Positions 29,043 to 39,320 of a DNA stretch of 64,000 bases are shown in pieces (the stretch's first letter is position 1; the number at the start of each line of letters is the position of its first letter). The stretch lies in NCBI RefSeq assembly GCF_002163625.1, contig NZ_CP020892.1, positions 3,968,001 through 4,032,000 on the forward strand, read 5' to 3'. Both the position numbers and the translations under genes were made by a program. This DNA is from Pseudomonas sp. M30-35 (lineage in GTDB: Bacteria; Pseudomonadota; Gammaproteobacteria; Pseudomonadales; Pseudomonadaceae). The notes beneath the pieces are model-generated. The model was not told the DNA's origin, made no database searches, and worked only from the letters and a program-made list of their open reading frames with translations.

Positions 29043-30578
29043 CTAACCCTGTGACGGCAACACTTTTGCCGGGATCAAGCCAGACAGTACGCGCTGCTTG
29101 AGCAACTCGTCAGCTGCGGCGATATCGGGGGCAAAAAAGCGATCCTCAACGTAGTAAGGCACCACATCTCGCAACACCTTGCGCGCTTGCTCCAACACTT
29201 CAGAGCTTTTCATGCCCGCACGGAAATCCAGGCCCTGACACGCACCCAGCCATTCAACCGCCAACACGCCACGACTATTGGCCGCCATCTCCCACAAGCG
29301 CTTGCCAGCAGCTGGCGCCATTGATACGTGGTCTTCCTGGTTGGCCGAAGTTGGCAAGCTGTCGACACTGTGCGGATGCGCCAATGCCTTGTTCTCGCTG
29401 GCGAGTGCCGCAGCGGTCACCTGAGCGATCATAAAGCCTGAGTTGACGCCGCCATTGGCTACCAGAAATGGCGGTAGCTGCGACATATGTTTATCCATCA
29501 TCAACGAGATACGCCGCTCACTCAAGGCGCCGATTTCAGCAATCGCCAGCGCCAGGTTATCCGCCGCCATAGCCACCGGTTCAGCGTGGAAGTTGCCACC
29601 CGAGATCACGTCACCTTCAGCGGCAAACACCAGCGGATTATCCGACACCGCATTGGCCTCAACCGCCAACACTTCTGCGACCTGGCGCAGCTGCGTCAGA
29701 CAAGCGCCCATGACCTGCGGCTGACAACGTAACGAATACGGGTCCTGCACCTTGTCGCAAGCTTCATGGGAGCGGCCAACTTCACTGCTCGACTCGAGCA
29801 GATAGCGATACACCGCAGCGGCATCAATCTGCCCTCGCTGGCCGCGTGCATCGTGGATTCGCGCATCAAATGGTGCACGTGAACCCAGCATGGCCTCAAC
29901 ACTCAAGGCGCCACAGACCGAGGCAGCAGCGTACAAGTCCTCGGCCTCAAACAGGCCGCGCAGCGCATAAGCGGTGGAAACCTGGGTGCCATTGAGCAAC
30001 GCCAGTCCTTCTTTTGCCGCTAGAGTCAGCGGCTCCAACCCGGCAATCGCCAGCGCCTCTTTTGCTGGCAGCCATTCGCCGCGATAACGGGCTTGGCTTT
30101 CACCAAGCAACACCAAAGACATATGCGCCAGCGGTGCGAGATCACCCGATGCACCCACCGAGCCCTTGAGCGGAATATGTGGATAAACCTCGGCATTGAT
30201 CAGCGCCAACAACGCATCAATAACCTTGCGACGGATACCCGAAAAGCCACGCGACAGGCTGTTGACTTTAAGCAGCATGATCAAACGCACCATGGCGTCA
30301 TCCAATGGCTCACCAATACCGGCGGCATGCGAAAGCACCAGCGAGCGCTGCAGGTTTTCCAGATCTTCCGTGGCAATACGGGTCTGCGCCAACAAGCCAA
30401 AACCAGTATTAATTCCGTAGGCGGTGCGGCCTTGATTGAGAATGCCCTGGACACAGGCGACACTGTTTTCAATGCCTTGATCAGCACTGCTATCAAGCGC
30501 TACATGCTGCGCTTGCTGATAAAAATTACGCAACTGGGCGAGGTTTAACTGGCCCGGCACCAAGGTTAAAACAGACAT
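29043..30578 (-). CDS. hutH: Histidine ammonia-lyase
   Basis: HutH (511 residues) removes ammonia from histidine to give urocanate, the first step of histidine breakdown. The MIO-forming triad Ala143-Ser144-Gly145 is intact ([17 protein letters not shown]). Other active-site elements are present: Tyr in [11 protein letters not shown], Asn in [10 protein letters not shown], Tyr and Arg in [11 protein letters not shown], Phe in [12 protein letters not shown], Glu in [10 protein letters not shown] chose ATG 30578 ([10 protein letters not shown]); a GTG four codons upstream, directly next to the stop of the preceding paralogue, is a possible alternative. It is probably translationally coupled to that paralogue. 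This is the copy expected to do the catalysis. Confidence 0.96.
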   Translation of the reverse strand: MSVLTLVPGQLNLAQLRNFYQQAQHVALDSSADQGIENSVACVQGILNQGRTAYGINTGFGLLAQTRIATEDLENLQRSLVLSHAAGIGEPLDDAMVRLIMLLKVNSLSRGFSGIRRKVIDALLALINAEVYPHIPLKGSVGASGDLAPLAHMSLVLLGESQARYRGEWLPAKEALAIAGLEPLTLAAKEGLALLNGTQVSTAYALRGLFEAEDLYAAASVCGALSVEAMLGSRAPFDARIHDARGQRGQIDAAAVYRYLLESSSEVGRSHEACDKVQDPYSLRCQPQVMGACLTQLRQVAEVLAVEANAVSDNPLVFAAEGDVISGGNFHAEPVAMAADNLALAIAEIGALSERRISLMMDKHMSQLPPFLVANGGVNSGFMIAQVTAAALASENKALAHPHSVDSLPTSANQEDHVSMAPAAGKRLWEMAANSRGVLAVEWLGACQGLDFRAGMKSSEVLEQARKVLRDVVPYYVEDRFFAPDIAAADELLKQRVLSGLIPAKVLPSQG

Positions 30579-30590
30579 AATGGTATCCAC

Positions 30591-32129
30591 TCAAAGATCG
30601 AAATTCGGCAGAGCCTGACGCAAGGCGAACAGCGTGTTCACGTCGCGCAGCACTTCATAGGTGTGACGAATATCTTGATACAACGGATGTTCTTCTTCAT
30701 AACTGGCCACCAACTCGCGCAGCAAACCCCATGCGCACCCGGTGCCTTGGCCGAATGGCCGGATTTCAATAAAGTCGAAAGCCTGAGCAGCCAACAGGTA
30801 CTCAATCGCCAACACGTGAAACGCATTTTCAATGGCTTTATCCAACTTCAGTGCCGCGCTTTCACCCAAGCTCAGGTGGTCTTCTTGCAGCCCGGACGTC
30901 AGGAAGTTATCAGTGACTGCTGGCAATGCCAGACGCTTGTTATCCGCAACCAATGAAGCTGCGCTGTATTGAGCAATCATCATCCCTGATTTAACCCCGC
31001 TGCCCTTGGTCAAGAACGGCGGTAGTTTGTTGGCCTGCGGGGTCACCAAACGGTAAGCCCTGCGCTCGGAAATACTGCTCCACTCGCACACCGCAATCGT
31101 CAGCAAATCACAGGCCATGGCCACCGATTCACCGTGCGGATTGGCTTGCGAAATAATCCGGTATTCTGCACCGTCCTTGACCACCAACGGGTTGTCGGTG
31201 GCAGAGTTCAGTTCATCGCTGACTTGACGCGCAGCATGCTCCAGCTGATCACGGCAGGCGCCATGCACTTGCGGAATTGCGCGCAGGCTCAAGGCGTCTT
31301 GCAGGTGCGTGCCTTGACTCTTGGCCACGACTTCACTGCCGGCTAATAACTGGTGCAAGTTGGCCGCAGTCTTTTGCATACCGGTGTGAGCTTTACGTTG
31401 AATGGCCGCTAGACTGATCGCGTCGAACTGACAGCCCAATGCCTCGAAACTCATCGCCGCGACCACATCAGCGCAGCTCGCCAGATGATAAGTGTCAGCC
31501 AGGGTCAAACAGGCCAAGCCGGTCATCGCTGGCGTGCCGTTGACCAAGCACAAACCGTCCTTGGGGCCTAACTCGACTGGCTGCATATCGATACTGGCCA
31601 GCGCCTGACTGGCCGTGACGATTTGCCCGGCATATTCGACATCACCGATGCCCAGCAGCGCCAGGCCAATATGCGCCATGTGTGACAAGTAACCCACTGA
31701 GCCTTGCCCCGGAACCACCGGCGTAATGCCTTGGTTGAGCAAATTCAGCAGGCCGTCGACCACCGCGCCACTCACCCCGGAATAACCGTGGCTGTAGTTA
31801 ACCACCGCGCAGCACATGATCGCCCGCACCTGCTCGCTACGCAGCGGTGAGCTCACGCCGCAGGCATGACTCATCAGCGTATGTCGCGATAGCTTGCTCA
31901 GTTCGCTCGGGGCAAACACCACATCACACAATGCACCAAGGCCGGTGTTGATGCCGTAATGCGGCTTGCTCGAGTTGGCAATCGCCAACACCGCTTCACG
32001 GGCTTCATTAACCCGCATCCAGCGGTAGGCAGACAACTCCATCCGCGCCCCGAAGCGCGCTACGTTAACAACATCGGTCCAGGTAACGGACGCTTCGCTG
32101 AGCAGTACATCAGGCAATGGGTTGTTCAT
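30591..32129 (-). CDS. HutH paralogue lacking the MIO triad
   Basis: This 512-residue protein aligns over its whole length with histidine ammonia-lyase. It keeps YGINTGLGALC, CLVNGTPAMT, NSATDNPLVV, the Arg of LSLRAIPQ and the Glu of LQEDHLSL. The loop that should hold Ala-Ser-Gly reads GQGSVG (141-146) followed directly by YLSHMAHIGL: exactly three residues are missing, so the MIO cofactor cannot form. The active-site Tyr of QDPYSLR is also replaced (QDALSLR), and the GNFHAE motif is ANPHGE. The frame is otherwise intact, in an operon between a BCCT transporter (20-nt overlap) and hutH. It is probably not a lyase; it may assist or regulate HutH or bind a ligand. Confidence 0.9.
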   Translation of the reverse strand: MNNPLPDVLLSEASVTWTDVVNVARFGARMELSAYRWMRVNEAREAVLAIANSSKPHYGINTGLGALCDVVFAPSELSKLSRHTLMSHACGVSSPLRSEQVRAIMCCAVVNYSHGYSGVSGAVVDGLLNLLNQGITPVVPGQGSVGYLSHMAHIGLALLGIGDVEYAGQIVTASQALASIDMQPVELGPKDGLCLVNGTPAMTGLACLTLADTYHLASCADVVAAMSFEALGCQFDAISLAAIQRKAHTGMQKTAANLHQLLAGSEVVAKSQGTHLQDALSLRAIPQVHGACRDQLEHAARQVSDELNSATDNPLVVKDGAEYRIISQANPHGESVAMACDLLTIAVCEWSSISERRAYRLVTPQANKLPPFLTKGSGVKSGMMIAQYSAASLVADNKRLALPAVTDNFLTSGLQEDHLSLGESAALKLDKAIENAFHVLAIEYLLAAQAFDFIEIRPFGQGTGCAWGLLRELVASYEEEHPLYQDIRHTYEVLRDVNTLFALRQALPNFDL

Positions 32130-33714
32130 TTACTGCACCTTGCTGCTCACGACTGTCGAACACTTCAGTGTCTGGTGTTTCCTTTTTGAAAACGAACACT
32201 CGAGCGGCCGAAGCAGCGATAAGGATAAATAGAAACAGCACGGTGAAACCACCAGCTGCCGCGAGATACTTGATGCCATCGACGCCCTGCGCACCGCCAC
32301 CGTAAGCGACCATGATGAAGGCAATCGCACTGATCGAAAGACCCCAGATAATCTTCTGCGACTTGGGCGATTCTTCATCTGCACGAATGTTCTTGGTGCA
32401 GATTGAAGCGATGGTCGAGGTCATGGAGTCCGCCGCCGTGGCGAAGGAGATAATCAAGGTGAAGATCGCCAGTGGCACCAACAGACCTGACATCGGCAAG
32501 TGCTGCAAGAAACCCCACAAGCCAGCTACAGCGCCGTGATCGGTAATAACCTTGATCAAATCGAGGCTGCCATCGAGCTGCCACTTGATCGCCGAGGCAC
32601 CCCAGATTGCGAACCAAACCATGCCGAACACCGATGGCAGAATCCAGTTGATCAGCAGAAACTGACGCAGTGTGCGTCCGTATGAGATTCGCGCTAAAAA
32701 CAGCCCCATCAACGGTGCGTAGGCAATCCAGATCGACCAGTCATACATGGTCCACCACGTCACCAGTGCCTCGCCGCCAGACTCCTTAGTGTCAAACGAC
32801 CAGAGGAAAAAGTTATCCAACCAGTAACCGATCGAAGTCACCGACAGGCTGAAGATATAACTCAGCGGCCCGACGATCAGCAGAATCACCACGAAGGCGT
32901 AGAAAATATAGGCGTTGATTGAGGACAAGAACTGAATGCCGCGCTTGAGCCCCGACAACGCCGAGGTGACAAACACAGCTGTAATTACCAGCGACAACAC
33001 CAGCCATGTCATCGGGCTTGATTGAATGCCGTACTGCGATTCAATCCCCGAGCTAATCAACGCCAACCCCGCCCCAAGCGACGATGCCAGGCCCAGCGCG
33101 ATCGCCAGTACCGAGACAATATCGACCAGCGACCTAACCAGTGGCCGCTTACTATGCGCACCGATTACGGGCGACAAGGTTGAGGCAATCGAGAAGTCTT
33201 TTTTCCGGTTGTAATGCATGTAGGCGATCATCAAGCCGACAATCGAGTACATCGCATACGGAATAAAACTCCAGTTATGGAAACTACGCGCCAAGGCAAA
33301 AATCGCAGCTTCTGCGCTGTTTGGCGCAAACGATTGATTAGCAATTTCACCATAGATGTTACCCAGATAAATGATGGGTTCATTGACTGAGTAAGTCACC
33401 ACGCCGGTCGCAATCCCGCCAGTCAGAGCCATCGCAAAGTTGGAGGCAACTGAAAATGTCGGTTTTGCATTGGCGCCACCAAGGCGGATATCACCAGCCT
33501 TGGAGAAGAAGATGTAAGCCACCAGGCCCAGCACCGAAATCGCTAACAACTGATACAGCCAAGCAAAATCGGAGAGCGAAAAATAGAAGACGTCCTTGGC
33601 CACGCGGACCAACAACTCGTTGTTGAACAAGCCAACCGCTACCGCGATAACAACGACCAGAAATGTCGGGATAAAAACACTACGATTCAGGCTTTTTTGA
33701 CTATTGGAGTGCAT
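32110..33714 (-). CDS. BCCT family transporter, probably for histidine or urocanate
   Basis: This 534-residue inner-membrane carrier has about 12 hydrophobic segments and the betaine/carnitine/choline transporter signature region. The conserved TM8 region reads TMYDWSIWIAYAPLMGLFLA followed by RISYGRT. The usual aromatic box of betaine/choline carriers (YWAWWISWSP) is altered to YDWSIWIAYAP, and the TM2 region contains SVNEPIIYLG. The substrate is therefore probably not choline or betaine. Its place inside the hut operon suggests histidine, urocanate or a related imidazole, which is inference. I chose ATG 33714 (MHSNSQKSL) because AAGGCAG lies just upstream; the longer frame starts nine codons earlier. 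It overlaps the next gene by 20 nt. Confidence 0.85.
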   Translation of the reverse strand: MHSNSQKSLNRSVFIPTFLVVVIAVAVGLFNNELLVRVAKDVFYFSLSDFAWLYQLLAISVLGLVAYIFFSKAGDIRLGGANAKPTFSVASNFAMALTGGIATGVVTYSVNEPIIYLGNIYGEIANQSFAPNSAEAAIFALARSFHNWSFIPYAMYSIVGLMIAYMHYNRKKDFSIASTLSPVIGAHSKRPLVRSLVDIVSVLAIALGLASSLGAGLALISSGIESQYGIQSSPMTWLVLSLVITAVFVTSALSGLKRGIQFLSSINAYIFYAFVVILLIVGPLSYIFSLSVTSIGYWLDNFFLWSFDTKESGGEALVTWWTMYDWSIWIAYAPLMGLFLARISYGRTLRQFLLINWILPSVFGMVWFAIWGASAIKWQLDGSLDLIKVITDHGAVAGLWGFLQHLPMSGLLVPLAIFTLIISFATAADSMTSTIASICTKNIRADEESPKSQKIIWGLSISAIAFIMVAYGGGAQGVDGIKYLAAAGGFTVLFLFILIAASAARVFVFKKETPDTEVFDSREQQGAVNEQPIA

Positions 33715-33746
33715 TGTTGTCTGCCTTATGGGGTGTTGCATCCATT

Positions 33747-33781
33747 ACCCCGCCACTGGTGAGGTTCACCAGTGGCGGGGT
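33747..33781 (-). other. Perfect intercistronic hairpin between hutU and the BCCT gene
   Basis: A 16-bp perfect stem (arms ACCCCGCCACTGGTGA and its complement) with a 3-nt loop. It starts nine nt after the hutU stop and ends 33 nt before the BCCT start. No T-run follows on the minus strand, so a full terminator is unlikely; partial termination, or 3'-end protection of the hutU part of the mRNA, fits better. Confidence 0.6.
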
Positions 33782-33789
33782 CCTAAAGC

Positions 33790-35457
33790 TTAGCGGTCGC
33801 CTAGCATAGGTAAATCAAGCCCTTGCTCCCGCGCGCAATCTGCGGCGATATCATAACCAGCATCGGCATGACGCATGACTCCAGTACCCGGGTCGTTACG
33901 CAAAACGCGGCCCAGTCGAGCGCGCGCCTCAGGCGTGCCATCCGCCACGATAACCACACCGGAGTGCTGCGAATAGCCCATGCCAACGCCGCCGCCGTGG
34001 TGCAAAGACACCCATGTCGCCCCGCCAGCAGTGTTCAACAGGGCGTTGAGCAGCGGCCAATCAGACACTGCATCGGAGCCGTCGAGCATGCTTTCGGTTT
34101 CGCGGTTAGGGCTGGCGACCGAGCCTGAATCGAGGTGATCACGACCAATTACCACAGGCGCTTTCAGCTCACCGCTGGCGACCATGTCATTGAACGCTTG
34201 AGCAAGACGGGCGCGGTCTTTCAAGCCAACCCAGCAAATACGAGCTGGCAGACCTTGGAAGCTGATGCGCTCGCGAGCCATGTCCAGCCAGTTGTGCAGG
34301 TGCTTGTCATCCGGGATCAACTCTTTGACCTTGGCATCAGTTTTGTAGATGTCTTCTGGATCACCAGACAGCGCAACCCAGCGGAACGGACCAATGCCCT
34401 GACAGAACAGCGGACGAATATAAGCGGGCACAAAACCCGGGAAGTCGAACGCGTTGTCGACACCCTCTTCCAGTGCCATCTGGCGAATGTTGTTGCCGTA
34501 GTCGAAGGTCGGAATCCCCATGTTCTGGAATGCCAACATTGCGCTCACGTGCTCAGCCATCGACTGCTTGGCGGCTTTGACCACCGCGTCAGCATCGGTC
34601 AGTGCACGGTCGCGGTACTCTTCCCAACTCCAGCCTTTTGGCAGGTAACCATTGAGCGGATCATGCGCACTGGTCTGGTCGGTGACCATGTCCGGACGCA
34701 CACCTCGACGTACCAATTCAGGAAGAATTTCAGCCGCGTTGCCACACAGAGCAATAGAGATGGCTTTGCCTTCAGCTGTGTATTTGCTGATACGCGCCAA
34801 GGCATCGTCCAGGTCTGATGCTTGCTCGTCGACGTAACGGGTCTTCAAACGGAAATCGATACGGCTCTGCTGACATTCGATATTCAGCGAGCAGGCACCG
34901 GCCAGTGTTGCGGCCAATGGCTGAGCGCCGCCCATGCCGCCCAAACCTGCGGTGAGCACCCAGCGTCCGCTCAGGTTGCCGTCATAATGCTGGCGACCGG
35001 CTTCAACGAAGGTTTCGTAAGTGCCCTGAACGATGCCCTGCGAGCCGATGTAGATCCAGCTACCGGCGGTCATCTGGCCATACATGGCCAAGCCTTTGGC
35101 ATCGAGTTCGTTGAAGTGTTTCCAGGTCGCCCAATGCGGCACCAGGTTGGAGTTGGCGAGCAATACACGCGGTGCGTCGGCGTGGGTTTCAAATACACCG
35201 ACCGGCTTGCCCGACTGAATTAGCAGCGTTTGGTTGTCTTCAAGGCGGGTCAGCACTTCAACGATTTTGTCGTAGCATTCCCAGTTGCGTGCCGCACGAC
35301 CAATCCCGCCATAAACCACCAGCTCATTCGGGTTCTCAGCTACTTCAGGGTCGAGGTTGTTCATCAGCATGCGCAGTGGCGCTTCAGTCAACCAGCTTTT
35401 AGCGGTCAGTTTGCTGCCACGTGCAGCGCGGATTTCAGTATCACGGAAGAGGCTCAT
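33790..35457 (-). CDS. hutU: Urocanate hydratase
   Basis: HutU (555 residues) hydrates urocanate to imidazolone propionate using tightly bound NAD+ as an electrophile. The sequence is highly conserved: [20 protein letters not shown] near the start, [20 protein letters not shown] (NAD-binding), [19 protein letters not shown], and [20 protein letters not shown] with the active-site Cys. Length is standard for the family. The start ATG 35457 has a strong AAAGGAGCC site. It is followed by the hairpin at 33747-33781 and the BCCT gene. Confidence 0.98.
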   Translation of the reverse strand: MSLFRDTEIRAARGSKLTAKSWLTEAPLRMLMNNLDPEVAENPNELVVYGGIGRAARNWECYDKIVEVLTRLEDNQTLLIQSGKPVGVFETHADAPRVLLANSNLVPHWATWKHFNELDAKGLAMYGQMTAGSWIYIGSQGIVQGTYETFVEAGRQHYDGNLSGRWVLTAGLGGMGGAQPLAATLAGACSLNIECQQSRIDFRLKTRYVDEQASDLDDALARISKYTAEGKAISIALCGNAAEILPELVRRGVRPDMVTDQTSAHDPLNGYLPKGWSWEEYRDRALTDADAVVKAAKQSMAEHVSAMLAFQNMGIPTFDYGNNIRQMALEEGVDNAFDFPGFVPAYIRPLFCQGIGPFRWVALSGDPEDIYKTDAKVKELIPDDKHLHNWLDMARERISFQGLPARICWVGLKDRARLAQAFNDMVASGELKAPVVIGRDHLDSGSVASPNRETESMLDGSDAVSDWPLLNALLNTAGGATWVSLHHGGGVGMGYSQHSGVVIVADGTPEARARLGRVLRNDPGTGVMRHADAGYDIAADCAREQGLDLPMLGDR

Positions 35458-35486
35458 AACAGGCTCCTTTAAAGTAGCGTCAAGGC

Positions 35487-36812
35487 TTAAATAAGGTTGA
35501 GTGAATGCACCAGGTAAGCCAGCGGGATGCTGAATACCAGGCTTAAAACAGTGCGCTGCAGCCAGACCAACAACAGGTCACGCAAGCGCAGGGGAATCCG
35601 CGTGGCAAGCACACAGGGAATCGATGCAGAGAGGAACAGCACGCTGCTGACCGAAACGATGGCGACGACAAACTTGACCATCACCTCGGCATCTTTGAGC
35701 AGTATTGCGGGGAGAAACATTTCGGCCAGACCCGACGCGATAGCACCGGCGACCTGCATCGGATCACTGACACCCAGCAGCCATGTCAACGGGTAAAACA
35801 GCACACCCAAGGCATCAAAAACCGGGGTGTATTTGGCGGCCAGCAAACCCAGCAGCCCTACCGCTAGGATGCTTGGCAAAATGGCTGCGGTCATACGCAA
35901 ACCATCAACAAAGGTTTCACGCAACGACAGCCACAAAGCCGGTGCCTGGCCAGCTTGCGCAAGGCCTGCATTCCATGCGCTGGCAATACGGCTTTCACCC
36001 ACTTTAAGCGCTGGCTCTGGGCGGCTCTCGTCAGGTAACTTCGACAGCGGATAGATGCGCGCACTCACCGCAGTCACGCTAAAGGTGACCAGCATTGCGC
36101 TCCAGAAATACAGGTTCCAGCTGCCCATCAGGCCGAGTGTCTTGGCGATGATGACCATGAATGGCGCCGACACGGTGGAGAACCCCGTCGCGATTATTGC
36201 CGCCTCGCGCAGGCTGTAATGGCCTTGTTGATACATGCGATCAGTAATCAGCAAGCCCACCGAGTAGCTACCGACAAACGAAGCCACCGCATCAATCGCT
36301 GATTTGCCCGGCGTGCGCCAGATTGGACGCATGACTGGCTGCATCAAAACACCAATCAATTCGAGCAGGCCAAAGCCAATCAGAAATACCAGCGCCAGCG
36401 CGCCCAGCGGTACGATCAGGGCAAGGCTCAACACCAGTTTATCGAACAGAAACGGCAGCATACCCGGTGCATAAAGCGCTTGCGGGCCGATGCGCAACAC
36501 ATACGCCACACCGATCAGCAGTCCACAGACCTTGAGCACGCTGAACACCGTGGTTGTCAGGTCCTTGCGCCAGCTACCACTGAGCCAGGGCTGCAATGCG
36601 CCATACAGCATAAACAGCAGAGCGATGACGATGACCAGCGGCCGGGCATTGGCTTGCAAGGCACTGGCAGCATGGTCGAGAAGAATGGTTGAGCGCCCAC
36701 CGATGGTGAACGGCACAAAAAAAATCAGCAGACCAATAAAGCTGTAACCCAACAGGCGCGCCAGGGCTCGTGGCTTTGACACGCCAGTCGTTAGCGATAG
36801 TTGTTCACTCAT
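35487..36812 (-). CDS. YjiH family / nucleoside-recognition (Gate) domain membrane protein
   Basis: This 441-residue inner-membrane protein has about 10 hydrophobic segments. It resembles the YjiH family with two nucleoside-recognition Gate-like halves ([40 protein letters not shown]; and [40 protein letters not shown]). Genes of this family are often found in hut operons, so a role in uptake or export of a histidine-pathway compound is likely, but the substrate is not known. It lies between hutG (115-nt gap) and hutU (29-nt gap) on the same strand. Confidence 0.85.
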   Translation of the reverse strand: MSEQLSLTTGVSKPRALARLLGYSFIGLLIFFVPFTIGGRSTILLDHAASALQANARPLVIVIALLFMLYGALQPWLSGSWRKDLTTTVFSVLKVCGLLIGVAYVLRIGPQALYAPGMLPFLFDKLVLSLALIVPLGALALVFLIGFGLLELIGVLMQPVMRPIWRTPGKSAIDAVASFVGSYSVGLLITDRMYQQGHYSLREAAIIATGFSTVSAPFMVIIAKTLGLMGSWNLYFWSAMLVTFSVTAVSARIYPLSKLPDESRPEPALKVGESRIASAWNAGLAQAGQAPALWLSLRETFVDGLRMTAAILPSILAVGLLGLLAAKYTPVFDALGVLFYPLTWLLGVSDPMQVAGAIASGLAEMFLPAILLKDAEVMVKFVVAIVSVSSVLFLSASIPCVLATRIPLRLRDLLLVWLQRTVLSLVFSIPLAYLVHSLNLI

Positions 36813-36927
36813 GACAGCGCCCCTGCGAAGGACTGCAGGACGGTTTCGCCTGGGTTAGCGAAAACACTCATTGGGTAATTCCTCACTGTTGTTTTTGTTG
36901 GAGAAATAGCTGTGTTGGGCCTGCGCG

Positions 36928-37869
36928 TCAGCCAGTCAGAGACAGCAGGTGGATTAACCTCGCCGCAACCCGTGCGGTGCGAGTGTCGATGTCATGGTTT
37001 GGATTCAGCTCGGCCAAATCTGCAAGGCGTAACTTGCCGCTGTCGCGAATCTGCTCCAACAAGGGTTCAAGCAACGCTAACGGCACACCACGAGGCGCCG
37101 GAGCGCTGACACCTGGTGCCTCGCAGGCAGGCAATACGTCGATATCAATCGTCAGGTAGATAACATCGCAGGCATCGATAAAACCCTGCACGTCTGCAGC
37201 AATCTCGCGCAGGCTGTCGGGGCGGATTTGGCGGTCTTCGCGCACCAGAACATCCAGCGCCTCTGCACGCTGAAACAGCGCACGGGTGTTGCTTGCCCGG
37301 CTTACACCAAGGCAGGCATAACGAAATGGCCAATTGCGCTGCGCACATTGCTCGGCAATTTGCGCGAACGGTGTGCCGGATGAGCGCACAAAAGCGGGGT
37401 CACGCAGGTCAAAATGGGCATCGAAATTAATGATGCCAATGCGCGGTGCAACATCGTTAGCCATGTGCTGGGCAAGACCTTGCCAGCTACCAAAGGCAAC
37501 CTCATGTCCGCCACCCATCACAATCGGCAAGTGCCCGGCGTCGAGCAATGCCGCAACATTAACGCCGAGACGCGCCTGCGCTGCCTCAAGATTGTCATCT
37601 GCGCAGACCACATCACCAGCATCAAATGCCGGGCCGTTGCGGTGCCAAGCCAGATTAGCCAAGGCTTTACGCATAGCTTCAGGGCCAGCGGCAGCGCCGA
37701 CGCGACCATGATTGCGGCGCACACCTTCATCACTGGCAAAGCCGATTAACGCAACACCGGGCTGCGCATCAGAAGTCAGCGGTTGAATGCGCTGATGCCA
37801 GCGTGGGCTATCTGCCTCAGGGTCAGTGCGCCCGGCCCACAGCTGCATTGAGTGGCGATCAACGGTCAT
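36928..37869 (-). CDS. hutG: Formimidoylglutamase (arginase-type HutG)
   Basis: HutG (313 residues) splits N-formimidoylglutamate into glutamate and formamide. It belongs to the ureohydrolase (arginase/agmatinase) fold. The Mn-binding residues are visible: His in [10 protein letters not shown], Asp-x-His-x-Asp in [10 protein letters not shown], and Asp-x-Asp in [19 protein letters not shown] is also typical of formimidoylglutamase. This differs from the N-formylglutamate deformylase called HutG in P. putida, which works after HutF. No hutF is present in the window, so the local route is the four-step one. ATG 37869 overlaps the hutI stop by 11 nt, indicating coupling. Confidence 0.92.
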   Translation of the reverse strand: MTVDRHSMQLWAGRTDPEADSPRWHQRIQPLTSDAQPGVALIGFASDEGVRRNHGRVGAAAGPEAMRKALANLAWHRNGPAFDAGDVVCADDNLEAAQARLGVNVAALLDAGHLPIVMGGGHEVAFGSWQGLAQHMANDVAPRIGIINFDAHFDLRDPAFVRSSGTPFAQIAEQCAQRNWPFRYACLGVSRASNTRALFQRAEALDVLVREDRQIRPDSLREIAADVQGFIDACDVIYLTIDIDVLPACEAPGVSAPAPRGVPLALLEPLLEQIRDSGKLRLADLAELNPNHDIDTRTARVAARLIHLLSLTG

Positions 37870-39076
37870 GGGTTAGCACTCCAGCAAATACACGCTGACG
37901 CAAACGGCCGGGCTGAACTGCATAAGCCAGCTCTGCAGGTTGCTGCACATCCCAAACACACAGGTTGGCAGGCGCACCGACCGCGATACAGCCAAGGTCT
38001 TTGCGCCCGATCGCCGCTGCCGCATGCGCAGTCATCCCGGCCAGTGCTTCACGTGGGGTCATGCGAAACAGGGTGCAGGCCAGATTGAGCATCAAGGTGG
38101 GAAAACAAATAGGTGAGGTGCCCGGATTAGCATCGCTGGCCAACGCCATTGGCACGGCGTTATCGCGTAGCAATTGAATCGGCGGTAACTGCGTTTCGCG
38201 CAAGGTATGGAACGCACCCGGCAATAGGGTCGCAACAGTACCCGCTGCGGCCATGGCCTTAACCCCGGCTTCATCAAGGAACTCAATATGGTCAGCCGAT
38301 AGCGCACCGTAGCGTGCAGCCAAGGCACTGGCGCCTTGATTAGACAGTTGCTCGGCATGCACTTTTATCGCCAGGCCATGGGCCTGAGCGGCTATGAACA
38401 CGCGTTCGGTTTGTGCAGGGCTAAAGGCAATGTTTTCACAAAACACATCCACCGCATCGGCCAAACCTTCGGCTGCGGCCGCCGGGATCATCTGCTCACA
38501 GACCAGGTCGATGTAGCCGTCGCTGTCATCAGCATACTCGGGCGGCAAGGCATGGGCGCCGAGCAATGTTGTGGTGATATGTACGGGGAGTTTTTCAGCA
38601 AGACGCCGCGCGACACGCAGCATCTTCAGCTCATCAGCGACGGTCAAACCGTAACCCGACTTGATCTCAACACTGGTGACGCCATCATCAATCAATGCCT
38701 GTAGCCGTGGCAGCGCCTGCGCTAGCAGTTCAGCTTCACTGGCTGCGCGAACGGCGCGTACTGAACTGATAATGCCGCCACCGGCGCGGGCAATCTCGGC
38801 GTAGCTGGCACCTTCAAGGCGCAGTTCAAACTCGGCGGCGCGGTTACCGGCAAACACCAGATGGGTGTGGCAGTCGACCAAGCCTGGCGTCATCACACCG
38901 CCCCGCCCTACTTCGACAGCACCCGACGCGTTGTGCAGATCAAAACTGGACTCTGGCCACAGCCCGGCGACCCAATCACCTTTAACCAACACGGCCATAG
39001 GCTCGGGTAGCGTCTGTATTCCATCGAAAACACTGACATCACGCCAGAGCTTTGCATCTTGACTGGATAACGGCAT
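37859..39076 (-). CDS. hutI: Imidazolonepropionase
   Basis: HutI (405 residues) hydrolyses imidazolone propionate to formimidoylglutamate. It is an amidohydrolase-fold metal enzyme. The metal-binding His pair is in [20 protein letters not shown]. The catalytic and further metal ligands are in [34 protein letters not shown] and [11 protein letters not shown]. It is the first gene of the minus-strand operon. ATG 39076 follows GGAGCAATCCG. A promoter with an overlapping HutC-type site lies 20-60 nt upstream (39098-39133). Confidence 0.97.
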   Translation of the reverse strand: MPLSSQDAKLWRDVSVFDGIQTLPEPMAVLVKGDWVAGLWPESSFDLHNASGAVEVGRGGVMTPGLVDCHTHLVFAGNRAAEFELRLEGASYAEIARAGGGIISSVRAVRAASEAELLAQALPRLQALIDDGVTSVEIKSGYGLTVADELKMLRVARRLAEKLPVHITTTLLGAHALPPEYADDSDGYIDLVCEQMIPAAAAEGLADAVDVFCENIAFSPAQTERVFIAAQAHGLAIKVHAEQLSNQGASALAARYGALSADHIEFLDEAGVKAMAAAGTVATLLPGAFHTLRETQLPPIQLLRDNAVPMALASDANPGTSPICFPTLMLNLACTLFRMTPREALAGMTAHAAAAIGRKDLGCIAVGAPANLCVWDVQQPAELAYAVQPGRLRQRVFAGVLTHDR

Positions 39077-39097
39077 CGGATTGCTCCTTAATTCTTA

Positions 39098-39107
39098 TGT
39101 ATATACA
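39098..39107. promoter_or_regulatory. HutC-type operator overlapping the hutI promoter
   Basis: The palindrome TGTATATACA (within ATGTATATACAT) fits the TGTA-N2-TACA site I know for Pseudomonas HutC. It overlaps the -10 box of the hut operon promoter, so binding would block RNA polymerase. Confidence 0.65.
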
Positions 39108-39133
39108 TTATGACTGATAAGTCGACGGGTCAA
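39105..39133 (-). promoter_or_regulatory. Probable sigma-70 promoter of the hut operon
   Basis: On the minus strand, -35 TTGACC (39128-39133), a 17-nt spacer and -10 TAATGT (39105-39110), 29 nt upstream of the hutI start. The -10 box shares bases with the operator palindrome. Confidence 0.65.
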
Positions 39134-39310
39134 GCCCCATTTCGACCGCCATGCACACAGCCAAATGATTGATCCACTCGGCCAAAATTTTGTGTAAGAC
39201 GTTGATTATCCCTGATAATTAGTATTAATTTGCTGATTCAACCCACGGCTTATACTTTAAATGACGAAAACCAAATAACTTTCAGAATATAATTTTCTAA
39301 CGGCGTTATT

Positions 39311-39320
39311 TGTATATACA
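39311..39320. promoter_or_regulatory. HutC-type operator in front of hutD
   Basis: A second, identical TGTATATACA lies 18 nt before the hutD start. A perfect TATAAT (39288-39293) just upstream may be the hutD -10 box, which would place the operator near the start of transcription. Confidence 0.65.

Noticed and set aside
30579..30590. Earlier GTG start for hutH, directly next to the stop of the paralogue
   Set aside because: Family similarity begins at the ATG at 30578 and that numbering puts the MIO triad at the usual position. The GTG remains possible but less likely.
30591..32129. Idea that the hutH paralogue is a decaying pseudogene
   Set aside because: The frame is full length with no stop or shift, codon use looks normal, the deletion is exactly in frame, and surrounding overlaps are maintained. 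That suggests selection, not decay.
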